From Oscillospiraceae bacterium (GTDB lineage: Bacteria; Bacillota; Clostridia; Oscillospirales; Oscillospiraceae): a stretch of DNA of 64,000 nucleotides. Shown in pieces: positions 25,961 to 34,290 of this stretch. The position numbers and the translations under genes are program-made. The notes below the pieces were generated by a model that made no database searches, was not told where the DNA came from, and saw only the letters and a program-made list of their open reading frames with translations. The DNA is taken from contig SVKL01000001.1 of the NCBI GenBank assembly GCA_015068495.1, positions 1 through 64,000 on the forward strand. Reading direction: 5' to 3'. How positions within the stretch are numbered: position 1 is the stretch's first letter; each line of letters begins with the position of its first letter.

Positions 25961-25990
25961 AAAAGGGTGTGTCGTAAGACACACCCTTTT
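25961..25990. terminator. bidirectional terminator between 741-aa gene and murA
   Basis: AAAAGGGTGTGTC pairs with GACACACCCTTTT around a GTAA loop, ending both convergent genes. The same GGGTGTGT stem recurs at 47601-47630 and in the 11603/11912 repeats. Confidence 0.88.
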
Positions 25991-25991
25991 A

Positions 25992-27257
25992 TTATTTTTC
26001 GAGTCGTTTGATATCCGCGCCTAAGGCGTTCATCTTTTCTACAAGCCGTTCATAGCCACGCTCGATGAAATTGATATTCTCCACCTCGGTGGCGCCTTGA
26101 GCCACCAAACCGGCAATGACCAGCGCAGCGCCTGCGCGCAAATCGTGGGCTCGGACAACAGCGCCGCTTAAGTTTTCCCGGCCGCTGATAATTGCGGTCT
26201 TGCCGCTGATCAGGATATCTGCGCCCATACTGGCAAGCTCGGTACAATAACCGAAGAATCTGGTTTCATACACACTTTCTGTCAGTCGGCTGATACCCTC
26301 GGCAATGCTCATACATACGCAGATTTGCGATTGCATATCCGTGGGGAAGCCGGGATAGGGACGGGTCTTTACAGTGGTATGCTGCAGCCGACCGTCAGAT
26401 ATCACACGCACAGCGTCATCGTAATAAATAAACTGAACGCCCATTTCCTGCAGCTTGGAGGTGATGCACTCCATATGCTTGGGGATGATGTTCTGCACCA
26501 AAACGTTGCCGCCGGTGGCAGCAACGGCTGCCAAATATGTACCGGCCTCGATCTGGTCGGGGATGATGGCGTAGCTGCCGCCTTTTAATTCTTCAACGCC
26601 GTAGATTTTTACGGTATCGGTGCCGGCGCCGGAGATATGGGCGCCCATAGTGTTCAGAAAGTTTGCCAAGTCAACGATGTGGGGCTCTTTGGCGGCGTTT
26701 TCAATGACGGTTTTGCCGGGGAGCAAGCAGGCTGCCATAATGATGTTCACTGTAGCGCCTACACTCACAACGTCCAAGCTGATTTTTGCGCCCTGCAAAC
26801 CCTTGGGGCCGGGCTTCAGGTTTACATAATCTTCTGTTTCGTCCACATCTGCGCCCAGCGCGGCAAAGCCCTTGATGTGCTGGTCGATGGGACGGGCGGC
26901 AAAGTTACAGCCACCGGGCAGCGCCACATGCGCTTCGTGGAAGCGGCTGAGCAAAGCGCCCATCAGATAGTAGCTGGCACGCATTTTCCGCACATACTCC
27001 GGATTGGGGCAGGAGCTGTGGATATCCGTGCAGTCCAAAATGATGGTGCTGGGGGCCTCATATTCAATTTTTGCGCCCAAATCTGCCAAGATTCTCAGCA
27101 TAATCCGCACGTCGGAAATATCCGGCACGTTCTCAACACGGCATTTGCCTTTTACCAAAATTGCAGCCGGCAAAATGGCCACAGCAGCATTTTTTGCGCC
27201 GCTGATGGTGACCGTGCCCTCTAAGCGATTACCGCCGGTAATAACGTATCTTGCCAA
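25992..27257 (-). CDS. murA: UDP-N-acetylglucosamine 1-carboxyvinyltransferase (MurA)
   Basis: MurA transfers enolpyruvate from PEP to UDP-GlcNAc, the first committed step of peptidoglycan synthesis. The 421-residue product shows the KN substrate pair (GAKNA), the catalytic Cys117 in LPGGCNFAARP (the fosfomycin target), and the C-terminal RAHDLRAGAALVIAGL. The start is TTG 27257 behind AAGGAG: the longer frame beginning at GTG 27290 sits at the predicted transcript start and would be leaderless. Confidence 0.94.
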   Translation of the reverse strand: MARYVITGGNRLEGTVTISGAKNAAVAILPAAILVKGKCRVENVPDISDVRIMLRILADLGAKIEYEAPSTIILDCTDIHSSCPNPEYVRKMRASYYLMGALLSRFHEAHVALPGGCNFAARPIDQHIKGFAALGADVDETEDYVNLKPGPKGLQGAKISLDVVSVGATVNIIMAACLLPGKTVIENAAKEPHIVDLANFLNTMGAHISGAGTDTVKIYGVEELKGGSYAIIPDQIEAGTYLAAVAATGGNVLVQNIIPKHMECITSKLQEMGVQFIYYDDAVRVISDGRLQHTTVKTRPYPGFPTDMQSQICVCMSIAEGISRLTESVYETRFFGYCTELASMGADILISGKTAIISGRENLSGAVVRAHDLRAGAALVIAGLVAQGATEVENINFIERGYERLVEKMNALGADIKRLEK

Positions 27258-27296
27258 GGATGATTCACTCCTTGTTAAAAATTCACTCACCTAGCA

Positions 27297-27325
27297 ATTA
27301 TACCATAGGTTTATCTTGATGTAAA
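27297..27325 (-). promoter_or_regulatory. sigma-A promoter of murA
   Basis: On the minus strand TTTACA (27320-27325), a 17-base spacer and TATAAT (27297-27302). Transcription should begin near 27290, which rules in favour of the downstream TTG start of murA. Its -35 lies 19 bases beyond the stop codon of the next leftward gene (27344). Confidence 0.85.
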
Positions 27326-27343
27326 GGGAAAAATTATTGCGTT

Positions 27344-28633
27344 TTATCTGCGTAAACCCTTGGGATAGTGGTTTTTCAGCACTTTTCCGTCTCCTTTTCC
27401 CCATCCAATCGTGTAGCCATTGACCCTTATCAGGGTCCAGCCGCGGGCTTGACTGGGGATACATTCTCCCCGCAGATATGCCTGCAGGGCGCTGCTTTCC
27501 GGCGGCAAATCCTCTGTTTGCGCGGCGGTTTTCAGCATTAACGCCAGTCCGTGAGCAGGCTCAAACCGGCCTTTTTTCAATTCCCCCAGCTCCAAGCCGG
27601 GGCGGAGGACCTTTATACCGCGGATTTCGGGCATATCCGCAGGCGCCCAGTATAGGCTGCGACCAAAGAGGACAGCTTTGCCCTCCGGCAAAGTGATGGC
27701 TAAATTCCGGGAGAATTCCGTCCATTCCTTAGGAAGCGACTCTCCCTTTTGCATGGAAACAGAAGCCTCTTGGCCTGACGTTTTCCGCAAAACTGCGGCA
27801 AAATGTCCCTCACCCAAAAGCTTGTGGGGCCAAAGCCGGAACATACCGGTGCCAACAGGGGTAAACCACGGGGCATCTACCTCTTCCAAGACGAATTCGG
27901 GATGGGTTTGCAGGAAATGCTCGATGGTCTGCTCGTTCTCCTCCGGCGCGAAGGTGCAGGTGGAGTAGACCAACCTGCCGCCGGGTTTCAGCAGAGCCGC
28001 GCCGGAACATAGAATCTCAGCCTGCCGCCGCGCGCACATTTCCACGGTCTCCTGACTCCAATCGGTGACGGCAGCCTCCTCTTTGCGGAACATACCCTCG
28101 CCGGAGCAGGGGGCATCAATCAGCACCCGGTCAAAAGCTTCAGCATATTTTTCTGCAAGTTTGGCAGGGTGTTCGTTGGTTACAAGGGCGTTGGCAATGC
28201 CCATTCGCTCAACATTACGGCTGAGGATTTTTGCCCGGGCGGGATGAATTTCGTTGCACAGCAGAAATCCGCTGCCCTGCATTCTGCCGGCAATTTGGGT
28301 GGTTTTTCCGCCGGGGGCGGCGCACAGGTCGCACACCGTTTCACCCGGCTGGGGGTCTAACAGAGCCACTGCCGACATAGCGCTGGCTTCCTGCAAATAG
28401 TATACGCCTGCCTCGTGGTAGGGGTGCAAGCCGGGGCGGGTCTGGGGGTCGTAATAATATCCCATCGGCTCCCAAGGTACGGGGGATTGCACAAAATCCA
28501 GCTGCGGTATTGCGCCCTTTAAGGGATTAAACCGCAGAGCAACTGCCCGGGGACGCTCCAAGGATTGCAAAAATGCCGGGTATTCTTCCCCCAGCTGGTT
28601 TTCAATTCGCTTTAGAAACGGTTCCGGCAGCAT
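27344..28633 (-). CDS. rsmF: NOL1/NOP2/Sun-family rRNA cytosine-C5 methyltransferase (RsmF-like)
   Basis: The 429-residue product has an N-terminal RNA-binding part, a Rossmann SAM domain (VCDLCAAPGGKTTQIAG, motif I), the two catalytic cysteines in DAPCSGEGMF and YSTCTFAPEENE, and a C-terminal RsmF/PUA-like region ending in IGWGKGDGKVLKNHYPKG. Family members methylate C5 of cytosines in 16S rRNA; RsmF-type targets include C1407. The match is closest to the longer RsmF group rather than RsmB because the NusB-like N-domain is absent. The target is inferred. Confidence 0.88.
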   Translation of the reverse strand: MLPEPFLKRIENQLGEEYPAFLQSLERPRAVALRFNPLKGAIPQLDFVQSPVPWEPMGYYYDPQTRPGLHPYHEAGVYYLQEASAMSAVALLDPQPGETVCDLCAAPGGKTTQIAGRMQGSGFLLCNEIHPARAKILSRNVERMGIANALVTNEHPAKLAEKYAEAFDRVLIDAPCSGEGMFRKEEAAVTDWSQETVEMCARRQAEILCSGAALLKPGGRLVYSTCTFAPEENEQTIEHFLQTHPEFVLEEVDAPWFTPVGTGMFRLWPHKLLGEGHFAAVLRKTSGQEASVSMQKGESLPKEWTEFSRNLAITLPEGKAVLFGRSLYWAPADMPEIRGIKVLRPGLELGELKKGRFEPAHGLALMLKTAAQTEDLPPESSALQAYLRGECIPSQARGWTLIRVNGYTIGWGKGDGKVLKNHYPKGLRR

Positions 28634-28716
28634 AACAGTCCCTCTTTCTCATTTTTTATCAGTATAGCACACACGGCAGCATATTTCCATACCTGAGAAG
28701 CATTTGCCTGCAAAAT

Positions 28717-28743
28717 CCCCCTCGACGGACGCCGTCGAGGGGG
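28717..28743. repeat. 27-base REP-like palindrome
   Basis: Two 12-base arms (CCCCCTCGACGG and its complement) flank a 3-base loop. The core CCTCGACGG also occurs in the inverted repeats of the RAYT transposase gene (33858-33884 and 34021-34047). It lacks a U-tract and lies between the RsmF-like gene and the DUF4173 gene, so it could be a dispersed palindrome moved by that transposase. Confidence 0.5.
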
Positions 28744-28778
28744 ATATGTGGGATACAGCTACAGCCAATGGGGAAGCA

Positions 28779-30410
28779 TCATCCATCCGGTTGCGTTAAA
28801 AAGCCTTTGTAGTGATAGGTAAAATCCGAGTCTTTCTCTATAAATGCGTAGAGGCTTTTATAGGCGGCAGCTTTCGGGATGCTGAAATGGGAAAAGCCAT
28901 TGTCTTTTTCCTTGCTTTGCAGCAAATCTACCGAGAGAACGGCTTTGTTATCCAAGTCCTCAAAATAATCGTAGATAATAGCTTGCGCCAAATACTTCTT
29001 TGCCTGTTTGGATACGGAGGTTTTCTTATGGTCTGCAAGCTTCACAAGATAGGGAATACCCTCATCGCCCAGCTCGTACATAGCCTTCACATCCACGGAA
29101 GTCAGCCTGCCGGAGAGATAGCTTTCATAGTTGTACTTTGCGCAGACGGTGTTCACGTTGACAGTGCCAAGGAGCAGCAGAATACATCCGGCGGTAATTA
29201 ACGCGGTCTTTGCAATATTAACCTTTGTAAGGTAAATTCGCAAAATCACACTGACGAAGACAACAGCCAGAAAAATCATAAACGCGCTGGTGGTCAGGCG
29301 GCGTACGGTCATACCGTAAGCGCCGATATACAGCACCATTTTGGAGATGGCTGTGGCTATGATGATTAGCGTAAAGACTGCTACAAAGGTGGTAAGCAAT
29401 TTAATGGCGTTACACACCTTGCCGTCGCGCTTCTTTGCCAGTACCAAGGCAAGAAATGTAATAAGCAGGTTGATAACGGAAATGGCGCACATTTCAAAAA
29501 AGCCTTTCCGGGCATACTGGGCGTAGGTTATTTGCCCATTGGGCAAAAAGCCGCGGAAGGCGCTGAAGAAATAGGCCAGCTGGGAAAACAGGTACAGCAG
29601 ATAAATAACAGAAATGGCAGATAAAAAGGAAATGATGTATACGTTTTCAAGGGTAGTACCGTTTCCTGTTTTCATTTTTGCGAAACGGGATTTTTTTAAG
29701 GATAAGCCGTAAGTAAGGACAAAAACGGAAAGCACCAGACCGAAAGCCGCTTTCAGAATGTTGGATAGGGAATTGCTGAAGAGATTGCGCATCATACCTT
29801 GGAAGGCATCGTCAGAGGACATCAAAAGAGGCACAATCACCAACAGCGCAGGCGCTGCGCAAAGAAGACCGATCAGCGCCTTTCCGAGAACCTTTTGCTT
29901 GCCGTTACCGCTGACAAAAAGCGACTTCACCGCAATGTCAATGTTGTCGATTGTGGCGCCGGCGGTGTAGAAAATGCCGAGGGTTTCCCGGTTGCCCTTT
30001 GCCTTGCCGTTCCGGAGCTCACCAAAGCACATCAGCCCAAGCAAAAAGCTGGAAACAGCGCCGAAGAAACGGACACTGCCGTTGGAGGTGCAAATGAAAA
30101 CCGCTGTATCACATAGCGCTAAAACGCCGCACAACACGGGAAAAAAACGAAGCGTTGTTCCTTTGATGAAATAGACAGCGAACAAAGCCAGCATAAGCAG
30201 GCAGGATAAAAAGTATCCCAGCGAGAAGCCTCCGAAGACGCCGGATACGGCAGTGAAAATGCCGATGATAACGGCAAAAAGGGCAAATATAAAATCACCT
30301 TTTGCCAAGGAGAAAAGCGGCTTTGCTGGGGGCATAGGGTATGGGGTAGAAAGCGGAGGTGTGCTTTGGTTCTTGTCATCGTCCGGAGTGAAGGGCGTTG
30401 TAGTATCCAT
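28779..30410 (-). CDS. DUF4173 polytopic membrane protein
   Basis: The 543-residue product begins with a Pro/Asp-rich cytoplasmic tail and has about twelve membrane segments, with a soluble C-terminal domain of about 110 residues (from NTVCAKYNYESYLSG). The segments GMTVRRLTTSAFMI and ITYAQYARKGFFEMCAISV are marks of DUF4173, a family of unknown function often placed with small XRE regulators and DUF2975 proteins, as here. ATG 30410 follows GGAG; the longer frame to 30473 overlaps the XRE gene. Confidence 0.85.
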   Translation of the reverse strand: MDTTTPFTPDDDKNQSTPPLSTPYPMPPAKPLFSLAKGDFIFALFAVIIGIFTAVSGVFGGFSLGYFLSCLLMLALFAVYFIKGTTLRFFPVLCGVLALCDTAVFICTSNGSVRFFGAVSSFLLGLMCFGELRNGKAKGNRETLGIFYTAGATIDNIDIAVKSLFVSGNGKQKVLGKALIGLLCAAPALLVIVPLLMSSDDAFQGMMRNLFSNSLSNILKAAFGLVLSVFVLTYGLSLKKSRFAKMKTGNGTTLENVYIISFLSAISVIYLLYLFSQLAYFFSAFRGFLPNGQITYAQYARKGFFEMCAISVINLLITFLALVLAKKRDGKVCNAIKLLTTFVAVFTLIIIATAISKMVLYIGAYGMTVRRLTTSAFMIFLAVVFVSVILRIYLTKVNIAKTALITAGCILLLLGTVNVNTVCAKYNYESYLSGRLTSVDVKAMYELGDEGIPYLVKLADHKKTSVSKQAKKYLAQAIIYDYFEDLDNKAVLSVDLLQSKEKDNGFSHFSIPKAAAYKSLYAFIEKDSDFTYHYKGFLTQPDG

Positions 30411-30415
30411 AGAAA

Positions 30416-30622
30416 TTACTCCTTTTCTGTGTATTTGATGATGTCCCCGGGTTGGCAGTTTAGCGCCTTGCAAAGGGCATCCAAGGTGGAAAAACGGATT
30501 GCTTTTGCCTTTCCGGTCTTCAGGATGGAAAGGTTGGCGGGGGTGATGCCGATTATTTCCGAAAGCTCAAGGGAGGTCATTTTCCGCATAGCCAAAATCA
30601 CATCTAAATCAATTTCAATCAT
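30416..30622 (-). CDS. small XRE-family transcriptional regulator (YozG-like)
   Basis: The 68-residue protein is a single Cro/cI-type helix-turn-helix (LAMRKMTSLELSEIIGITPANLSILKTGKAKAIRFSTLDALCKAL), with the YozG-type end LNCQPGDIIKY. It lies between DUF2975 and DUF4173 genes in one operon. The direct repeats at the operon promoter (31150-31183) are a plausible binding site, making it a likely autoregulator. AGGTGGAG precedes ATG 30622. Confidence 0.9.
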   Translation of the reverse strand: MIEIDLDVILAMRKMTSLELSEIIGITPANLSILKTGKAKAIRFSTLDALCKALNCQPGDIIKYTEKE

Positions 30623-30637
30623 CGTTCTCCACCTGCC

Positions 30638-31105
30638 TTAAATGGTAAGCTCGTTTTCGGCCTTCAGCTCTGCGGCGCTGTGCATCACATTCTTCACCAC
30701 CCGCAGCATAAGCCCCACAAAGGCGGCGGCTACGGTGACAAAAAGGAAGGGCAGGTAGTAAATGCTGCCAACAAGGGTGATTCCGGCAACGGCAAAACAG
30801 CTCCAAGAGATGCGGCGCAGGTATTTTACATTTTGCATGATGAACGTTTCTTCGTTTTTGATGTTGAACAGCAGCCGCAAAAGACTGTAAAGGGTGAAAT
30901 AGCCAAAGGGAGCACAGGGGTAAAAGCAAAGGGAAAACAGGGTGCACAGATTCTGGGTGACAGGGCTTTGCGCCTTCATACCCCGGTATTCCGTAAGCCA
31001 TACCTTTACGACCCAAGGGCCAATAAACAGCAGCAGGGTCAAGATGGCGGTCAAGAGAAAACAAACCGCAATGGATAGGGCTACCGATTTATCCTTGTTC
31101 CACAT
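30638..31105 (-). CDS. DUF2975-family membrane protein
   Basis: The 155-residue product has four membrane segments and the DUF2975 pattern: a loop LFNIKNEETFIMQNVKYLRRIS between TM2 and TM3 and a C-terminal RVVKNVMHSAAELKAENELTI. DUF2975 proteins are routinely encoded next to a YozG-type regulator, as here; the function of the pair is not established. ATG 31105 follows GGAGGT; the frame to 31120 adds five residues that include the Shine-Dalgarno. Confidence 0.85.
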   Translation of the reverse strand: MWNKDKSVALSIAVCFLLTAILTLLLFIGPWVVKVWLTEYRGMKAQSPVTQNLCTLFSLCFYPCAPFGYFTLYSLLRLLFNIKNEETFIMQNVKYLRRISWSCFAVAGITLVGSIYYLPFLFVTVAAAFVGLMLRVVKNVMHSAAELKAENELTI

Positions 31106-31137
31106 AAAAATTACCTCCAAAGCCTTTGAATGACACT

Positions 31138-31166
31138 ACAATAGCACCAAAATTATCGTTTGTCAA
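31138..31166 (-). promoter_or_regulatory. sigma-A promoter of the DUF2975-XRE-DUF4173 operon
   Basis: On the minus strand TTGACA (31161-31166), a 17-base spacer and TATTGT (31138-31143), with AGGAGGT-like sequence just before DUF2975. Confidence 0.85.
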
Positions 31167-31183
31167 TAATTAAATTATCGTTT
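31150..31183. promoter_or_regulatory. direct-repeat operator candidate
   Basis: Two identical copies of AAATTATCGTTT occur at 31150-31161 and 31172-31183, 22 bases apart (two helical turns). One lies between -35 and -10 and the other just upstream of -35. A regulator bound here would block RNA polymerase. The operon's own XRE protein is the natural candidate (inference). Confidence 0.6.
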
Positions 31184-31206
31184 TTCGATATTTTTATAAA
31201 AGCGGA

Positions 31207-31240
31207 AAAAAGTAACGCCCCGATGCAGTGCATCGGGGCG
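31207..31240 (-). terminator. terminator of asnS
   Basis: A perfect palindrome of 11-bp arms (CGCCCCGATGC and complement) at 31216-31240 is followed on the minus strand by TTACTTTTTTCC. Confidence 0.85.
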
Positions 31241-31255
31241 CAGTGTATTGTGGGC

Positions 31256-32647
31256 TTACAGGTCGCAGTTGCCGACGGTTCTGGGGAAGGGGAGCACATC
31301 GCGGATGTTGCTCATACCGGTCAGGTACATCACGCAGCGCTCGAAGCCGAGGCCGAAGCCGGCGTGACGGCAGGAGCCGTACTTCCGCAGATCCATATAG
31401 AAGCCGTAATCCTCGGGGTTCATACCCAGCTGCTCAATACGGGTCTTCAGCAGATCGTAGTTATCTTCACGCTGAGAGCCACCGGTGATCTCGCCAATGC
31501 CGGGGACCAAACAGTCAACAGCAGCAACAGTCTTGCCGTCGGGATTCAGCTTCATATAGAATGCCTTGATCTCCTTGGGGTAGTCGGTAACGAAAACAGG
31601 CTTCTTGAAGATCACCTCGGTGAGGTAGCGCTCGTGCTCGGTCTGCAGATCGCAACCCCAGCTGACGGGATAATCAAACGCGTCGTTGTGCTTTTCCAGC
31701 AGAGCCACTGCATCGGTATAGGTGATGCGGCCGAAGTCGTTGTTCAGAATGTTATTCAGACGCTCCAGCAGACCCTTGTCCACAAAGGCGTTGAAGAATT
31801 CCATCTCCTCGGGCGCATGCTCCAGCACATAGGAAATGATGTATTTCAGCATATCCTCTTCCACGCGGAGCAGATCGTCCAAATCGGCAAATGCCATCTC
31901 CGGCTCGATCATCCAGAATTCGGATGCGTGACGGGTGGTGTTGGACTTCTCAGCCCGGAAGGTAGGGCCGAAGGTGTAGATGTTCTTAAATGCCATTGCA
32001 AAGGTCTCACCGTTGAGCTGGCCGGACACGGTCAGATTGGTGGGCTTGCCGTAGAAATCCTGAGAGAAGTCCACCTTGCCGTCCTCGGTCTTGGGGATGT
32101 TGTTCAAATCCAAGGTGGTGACTTGGAACATCTCGCCGGCGCCTTCGCAGTCAGAGCCGGTGATCAAGGGAGTATGGACATAGATAAAATCTCTGTCTTG
32201 GAAGAACTGGTGGATGGCCATAGCGGCTAAGCTGCGGACACGGAACACCGCTTGGAAGGTGTTGGTGCGGGGACGCAGGTGGGTGATTGTCCGCAAAAAC
32301 TCCATAGAATGGCGCTTGGGCTGCAGAGGATAGTCGCCGGTGGAGGCGCCCTCCACGGTCACTTCCTTTGCCTGAATCTCAAAGGGCTGCTTACTATCGG
32401 GGGTCAGCACCACGGTGCCCTTGATAATCAGCGCCGCGCCGATATTGATTTTGGAAATCTCCTGAAAATTGGAGATGGTATCGTCATAAACCACCTGAAC
32501 GGGGGAAAAATAGGTGCCGTCGTTCAGCATAATAAAGCCGAATTGCTTAGAGGGGCGGCGGTTACGCACCCAGCCACCGATGGTGACAGTTTGGTCTGCA
32601 TATTTTTCCGTGTTCTTAAAAAGCTCACGAACAGAAATCAGTTCCAT
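31256..32647 (-). CDS. asnS: asparaginyl-tRNA synthetase
   Basis: The enzyme charges tRNA-Asn. The 463 residues equal the usual AsnRS length. An OB-fold anticodon domain ([19 protein letters not shown]) is followed by the class IIb catalytic core with motif 2 ([21 protein letters not shown]) and motif 3 ([15 protein letters not shown]), ending [13 protein letters not shown]. The EPEMAF segment and overall length distinguish it from AspRS and LysRS. GAGGTAATC precedes ATG 32647. Confidence 0.95.
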   Translation of the reverse strand: MELISVRELFKNTEKYADQTVTIGGWVRNRRPSKQFGFIMLNDGTYFSPVQVVYDDTISNFQEISKINIGAALIIKGTVVLTPDSKQPFEIQAKEVTVEGASTGDYPLQPKRHSMEFLRTITHLRPRTNTFQAVFRVRSLAAMAIHQFFQDRDFIYVHTPLITGSDCEGAGEMFQVTTLDLNNIPKTEDGKVDFSQDFYGKPTNLTVSGQLNGETFAMAFKNIYTFGPTFRAEKSNTTRHASEFWMIEPEMAFADLDDLLRVEEDMLKYIISYVLEHAPEEMEFFNAFVDKGLLERLNNILNNDFGRITYTDAVALLEKHNDAFDYPVSWGCDLQTEHERYLTEVIFKKPVFVTDYPKEIKAFYMKLNPDGKTVAAVDCLVPGIGEITGGSQREDNYDLLKTRIEQLGMNPEDYGFYMDLRKYGSCRHAGFGLGFERCVMYLTGMSNIRDVLPFPRTVGNCDL

Positions 32648-32678
32648 ATTGATTACCTCTTTACAGTATAATATAAAG

Positions 32679-32707
32679 AGTATACGCCAAAAAGGAAGAT
32701 TTTACAA
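32679..32707 (-). promoter_or_regulatory. sigma-A promoter of asnS
   Basis: On the minus strand TTGTAA (32702-32707), a 17-base spacer and TATACT (32679-32684). The leader is only about 25 bases, so asnS has no T-box. Confidence 0.75.
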
Positions 32708-32721
32708 GTGGTTTCTGCAAT

Positions 32722-33189
32722 TTAATTCAACAAAAACACGCCAAAATTCAAATATCCGGCAAAAGTAACCCATAATAAGTAGGGAATCAGCAAATCTCCG
32801 GCAGGCTCGTCGATTTGGGAAAACCGCCGCAGCGTGAGGAGAATGGCCACCCACAGCAAAAGCAGCACGAAGAAAGAAGTGAGATACAGCTGCCCGCCAA
32901 AGAAAAACAGCGGCCAGAGAAAATTCAAGAAAAGCTGTATTCCGTAGGCAATGAGTGCTTTTTTGATTTGCGTGGCATCCTTGTCGGAGACAAGCACGCG
33001 GTAGCTGGCCTCTCCCATCAGAAGATACAAAACCGTCCACACGATGGGGAACACCCAGCCCGGGGGTGACAGCGGGGGTTGGTTCAGGGTCCTGTAGCTG
33101 CTCATACCGCCGGACAGCAAGGCGGCAAGACCGCCTACCGCCAAGGGGATGGCCCAGCAAATCAATCGTTTTTTCCAGTTTTTGTTCAT
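32722..33189 (-). CDS. tspO: TspO/MBR-family membrane protein
   Basis: The 155-residue product has five membrane helices and the conserved pattern PPGWVFPIVWTVLYLLMG, LNFLWPLFFFG and IPYLLWVTFAGYLNF of bacterial TspO, which binds tetrapyrroles and helps degrade or export them. AAGGAGGGA precedes ATG 33189. It is monocistronic here. The physiological ligand is not known from the sequence. Confidence 0.92.
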   Translation of the reverse strand: MNKNWKKRLICWAIPLAVGGLAALLSGGMSSYRTLNQPPLSPPGWVFPIVWTVLYLLMGEASYRVLVSDKDATQIKKALIAYGIQLFLNFLWPLFFFGGQLYLTSFFVLLLLWVAILLTLRRFSQIDEPAGDLLIPYLLWVTFAGYLNFGVFLLN

Positions 33190-33251
33190 AATAATCCCTC
33201 CTTGTGGTTACTGTAAGAAAAATCCCGTGGGATTCTCCATCGAAATTTCAG

Positions 33252-33280
33252 TTGTCAGGAAAAAATGAATGGGGTATAAT
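33252..33280 (+). promoter_or_regulatory. sigma-A promoter of the small Cys-rich gene
   Basis: TTGTCA (33252-33257), a 17-base spacer and TATAAT (33275-33280); the transcript starts about 20 bases before ATG 33306, ruling out upstream in-frame starts. Confidence 0.85.
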
Positions 33281-33305
33281 AGAGAAAAAAGTATGGGGGT
33301 GCGCA

Positions 33306-33671
33306 ATGGGCGATTGTAAGGCCTGTAATGGCAGTTGCTGCGGCTGTGGCGGCTGCGCCAATAAATTGGAGCTGAGCTTGGGAGAAATTCACCTGCTTCA
33401 GTCGTTGGGGCAGTATTCTTTTCTGCCGGTGGCGCGAAAGGCGGATGATATGACCCCTGTGTATCGGGAGGAAACCGCCTACACAGAGGAGCAGTACAGC
33501 CTGTTTATCCAGCTGCTGGAACAAAAACGGCTGATTTATTTAGATTATACCCCGCTAATAGGGGCAAAAATGGGACTGTATCCGGAATTTCCCGTCCACG
33601 GCAGTATGGGATTGACCCAGCGGGGACAGCAGGTGCTGGAACTACTGGAAACCCAAGGAATAGAGGAATAA
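33306..33671 (+). CDS. small protein with N-terminal Cys cluster
   Basis: The 121-residue product opens with MGDCKACNGSCCGCGGCANK, six cysteines in 14 residues (C4, C7, C11, C12, C14, C17), a likely metal or Fe-S binding knuckle. The rest (residues 22-121) alternates helices with two short strands and ends in LTQRGQQVLELLE, reminiscent of a winged-helix domain. I do not recognise a named family. A strong vegetative promoter precedes it. Function is unknown; a metal-responsive regulator is one possibility. Confidence 0.75.
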   Translation: MGDCKACNGSCCGCGGCANKLELSLGEIHLLQSLGQYSFLPVARKADDMTPVYREETAYTEEQYSLFIQLLEQKRLIYLDYTPLIGAKMGLYPEFPVHGSMGLTQRGQQVLELLETQGIEE

Positions 33672-33673
33672 AA

Positions 33674-33732
33674 AAGCCTCCCTTGCGTAAAGGGAGGCGG
33701 CAAAAAACGCTGATTTTGACGGAGGGTTTGCT
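33674..33732. repeat. REP-like palindromic element before the RAYT gene
   Basis: GCCTCCCTT pairs with AAAGGGAGGC around a GCGT loop (33678-33700), followed by a spacer and GACGGAGGGTTT. This looks like the palindromic repeats that accompany RAYT transposases in Clostridia. The GGAGGG at its right end serves as the Shine-Dalgarno of the transposase gene. The hairpin with its A-run would also work as a terminator on the minus strand. Confidence 0.6.
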
Positions 33733-34242
33733 GTGGAGCAAAAACACAAGCAAATGAACAGGAAGACTGTGCGACTGCAGGAATATAATTATAATACGCC
33801 GGGTGTATATTTTCTGACGCTCTGCACGGAAAACCGGCGGTGTATATTATCCCGCGTTGTAGGGACCGGCGTCCTCGACGGTCCAAAAATTGAATTATTG
33901 CCTATGGGTGCAATTGCGGATAAGTATTTGCGTCAATTGAACGATTTTTATGAAAATTTGTCTGTGGAAAGCTACGTGATTATGCCGAATCATATGCACA
34001 TATTGCTGCAGGTAAAAGAAGGACCGTCGAGGACGCCGGTCCCTACATTACAAAGCTCTACCGTATCACAATTTGTTTCTACGTTTAAGCGTTTTTGCAA
34101 CAAGGAATATGGAAAAAATATATGGCAAAGAGGTTCTTATGACCATATCATTAGAGATCAAGCGGATTTTGACCAACATATGAAATATATCTATGAAAAT
34201 CCATTCGGTTGGCTAAAAGACGAATACTACACCGCAGAATAA
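33733..34242 (+). CDS. REP-associated tyrosine transposase (RAYT, IS200-like Y1)
   Basis: The 169-residue Y1 HUH-family protein has the metal site MPNHMHILL (HxH near residue 87) and a C-terminal catalytic region with RGSYDHIIRDQADFDQHMKYIYENP. RAYTs are domesticated single-domain transposases that act on REP palindromes. Translation starts at GTG 33733 behind GGAGGG. Two segments of the reading frame, VGTGVLDGP and EGPSRTPVP, are encoded by a 27-base perfect inverted repeat (33858-33884 and 34021-34047), itself REP-like. The gene stands alone without terminal repeats of an IS. Confidence 0.88.
   Translation: MEQKHKQMNRKTVRLQEYNYNTPGVYFLTLCTENRRCILSRVVGTGVLDGPKIELLPMGAIADKYLRQLNDFYENLSVESYVIMPNHMHILLQVKEGPSRTPVPTLQSSTVSQFVSTFKRFCNKEYGKNIWQRGSYDHIIRDQADFDQHMKYIYENPFGWLKDEYYTAE
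33858..33884. repeat. left 27-base inverted repeat inside the RAYT gene
   Basis: This sequence, with core GGACCGGCGTCCTCGACGG, is the exact reverse complement of 34021-34047. Each copy is itself nearly palindromic (GGACCG..CGGTCC). It is in frame within the coding sequence. Confidence 0.8.
34021..34047. repeat. right 27-base inverted repeat inside the RAYT gene
   Basis: Exact reverse complement of 33858-33884, 137 bases away from it. It encodes EGPSRTPVP in the transposase frame. The pair could form a large cruciform or mRNA stem. Confidence 0.8.
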
Positions 34243-34245
34243 CAA

Positions 34246-34282
34246 AAATCACCGCAGGCCGATTGGTCTGCGGTGATTTTAT
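34246..34282. terminator. bidirectional terminator between RAYT and pfp
   Basis: AAAATCACCGCAG pairs with CTGCGGTGATTTT around a short loop with a further CC/GG pair; T-rich in both directions. It ends the rightward transposase gene and the leftward pfp gene. Confidence 0.88.
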
Positions 34283-34290
34283 TTGTGTAA

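Noticed and set aside
31256-32707. T-box in front of asnS
   Set aside because: The distance from promoter to start codon is about 25 bases and no T-box sequence is present.
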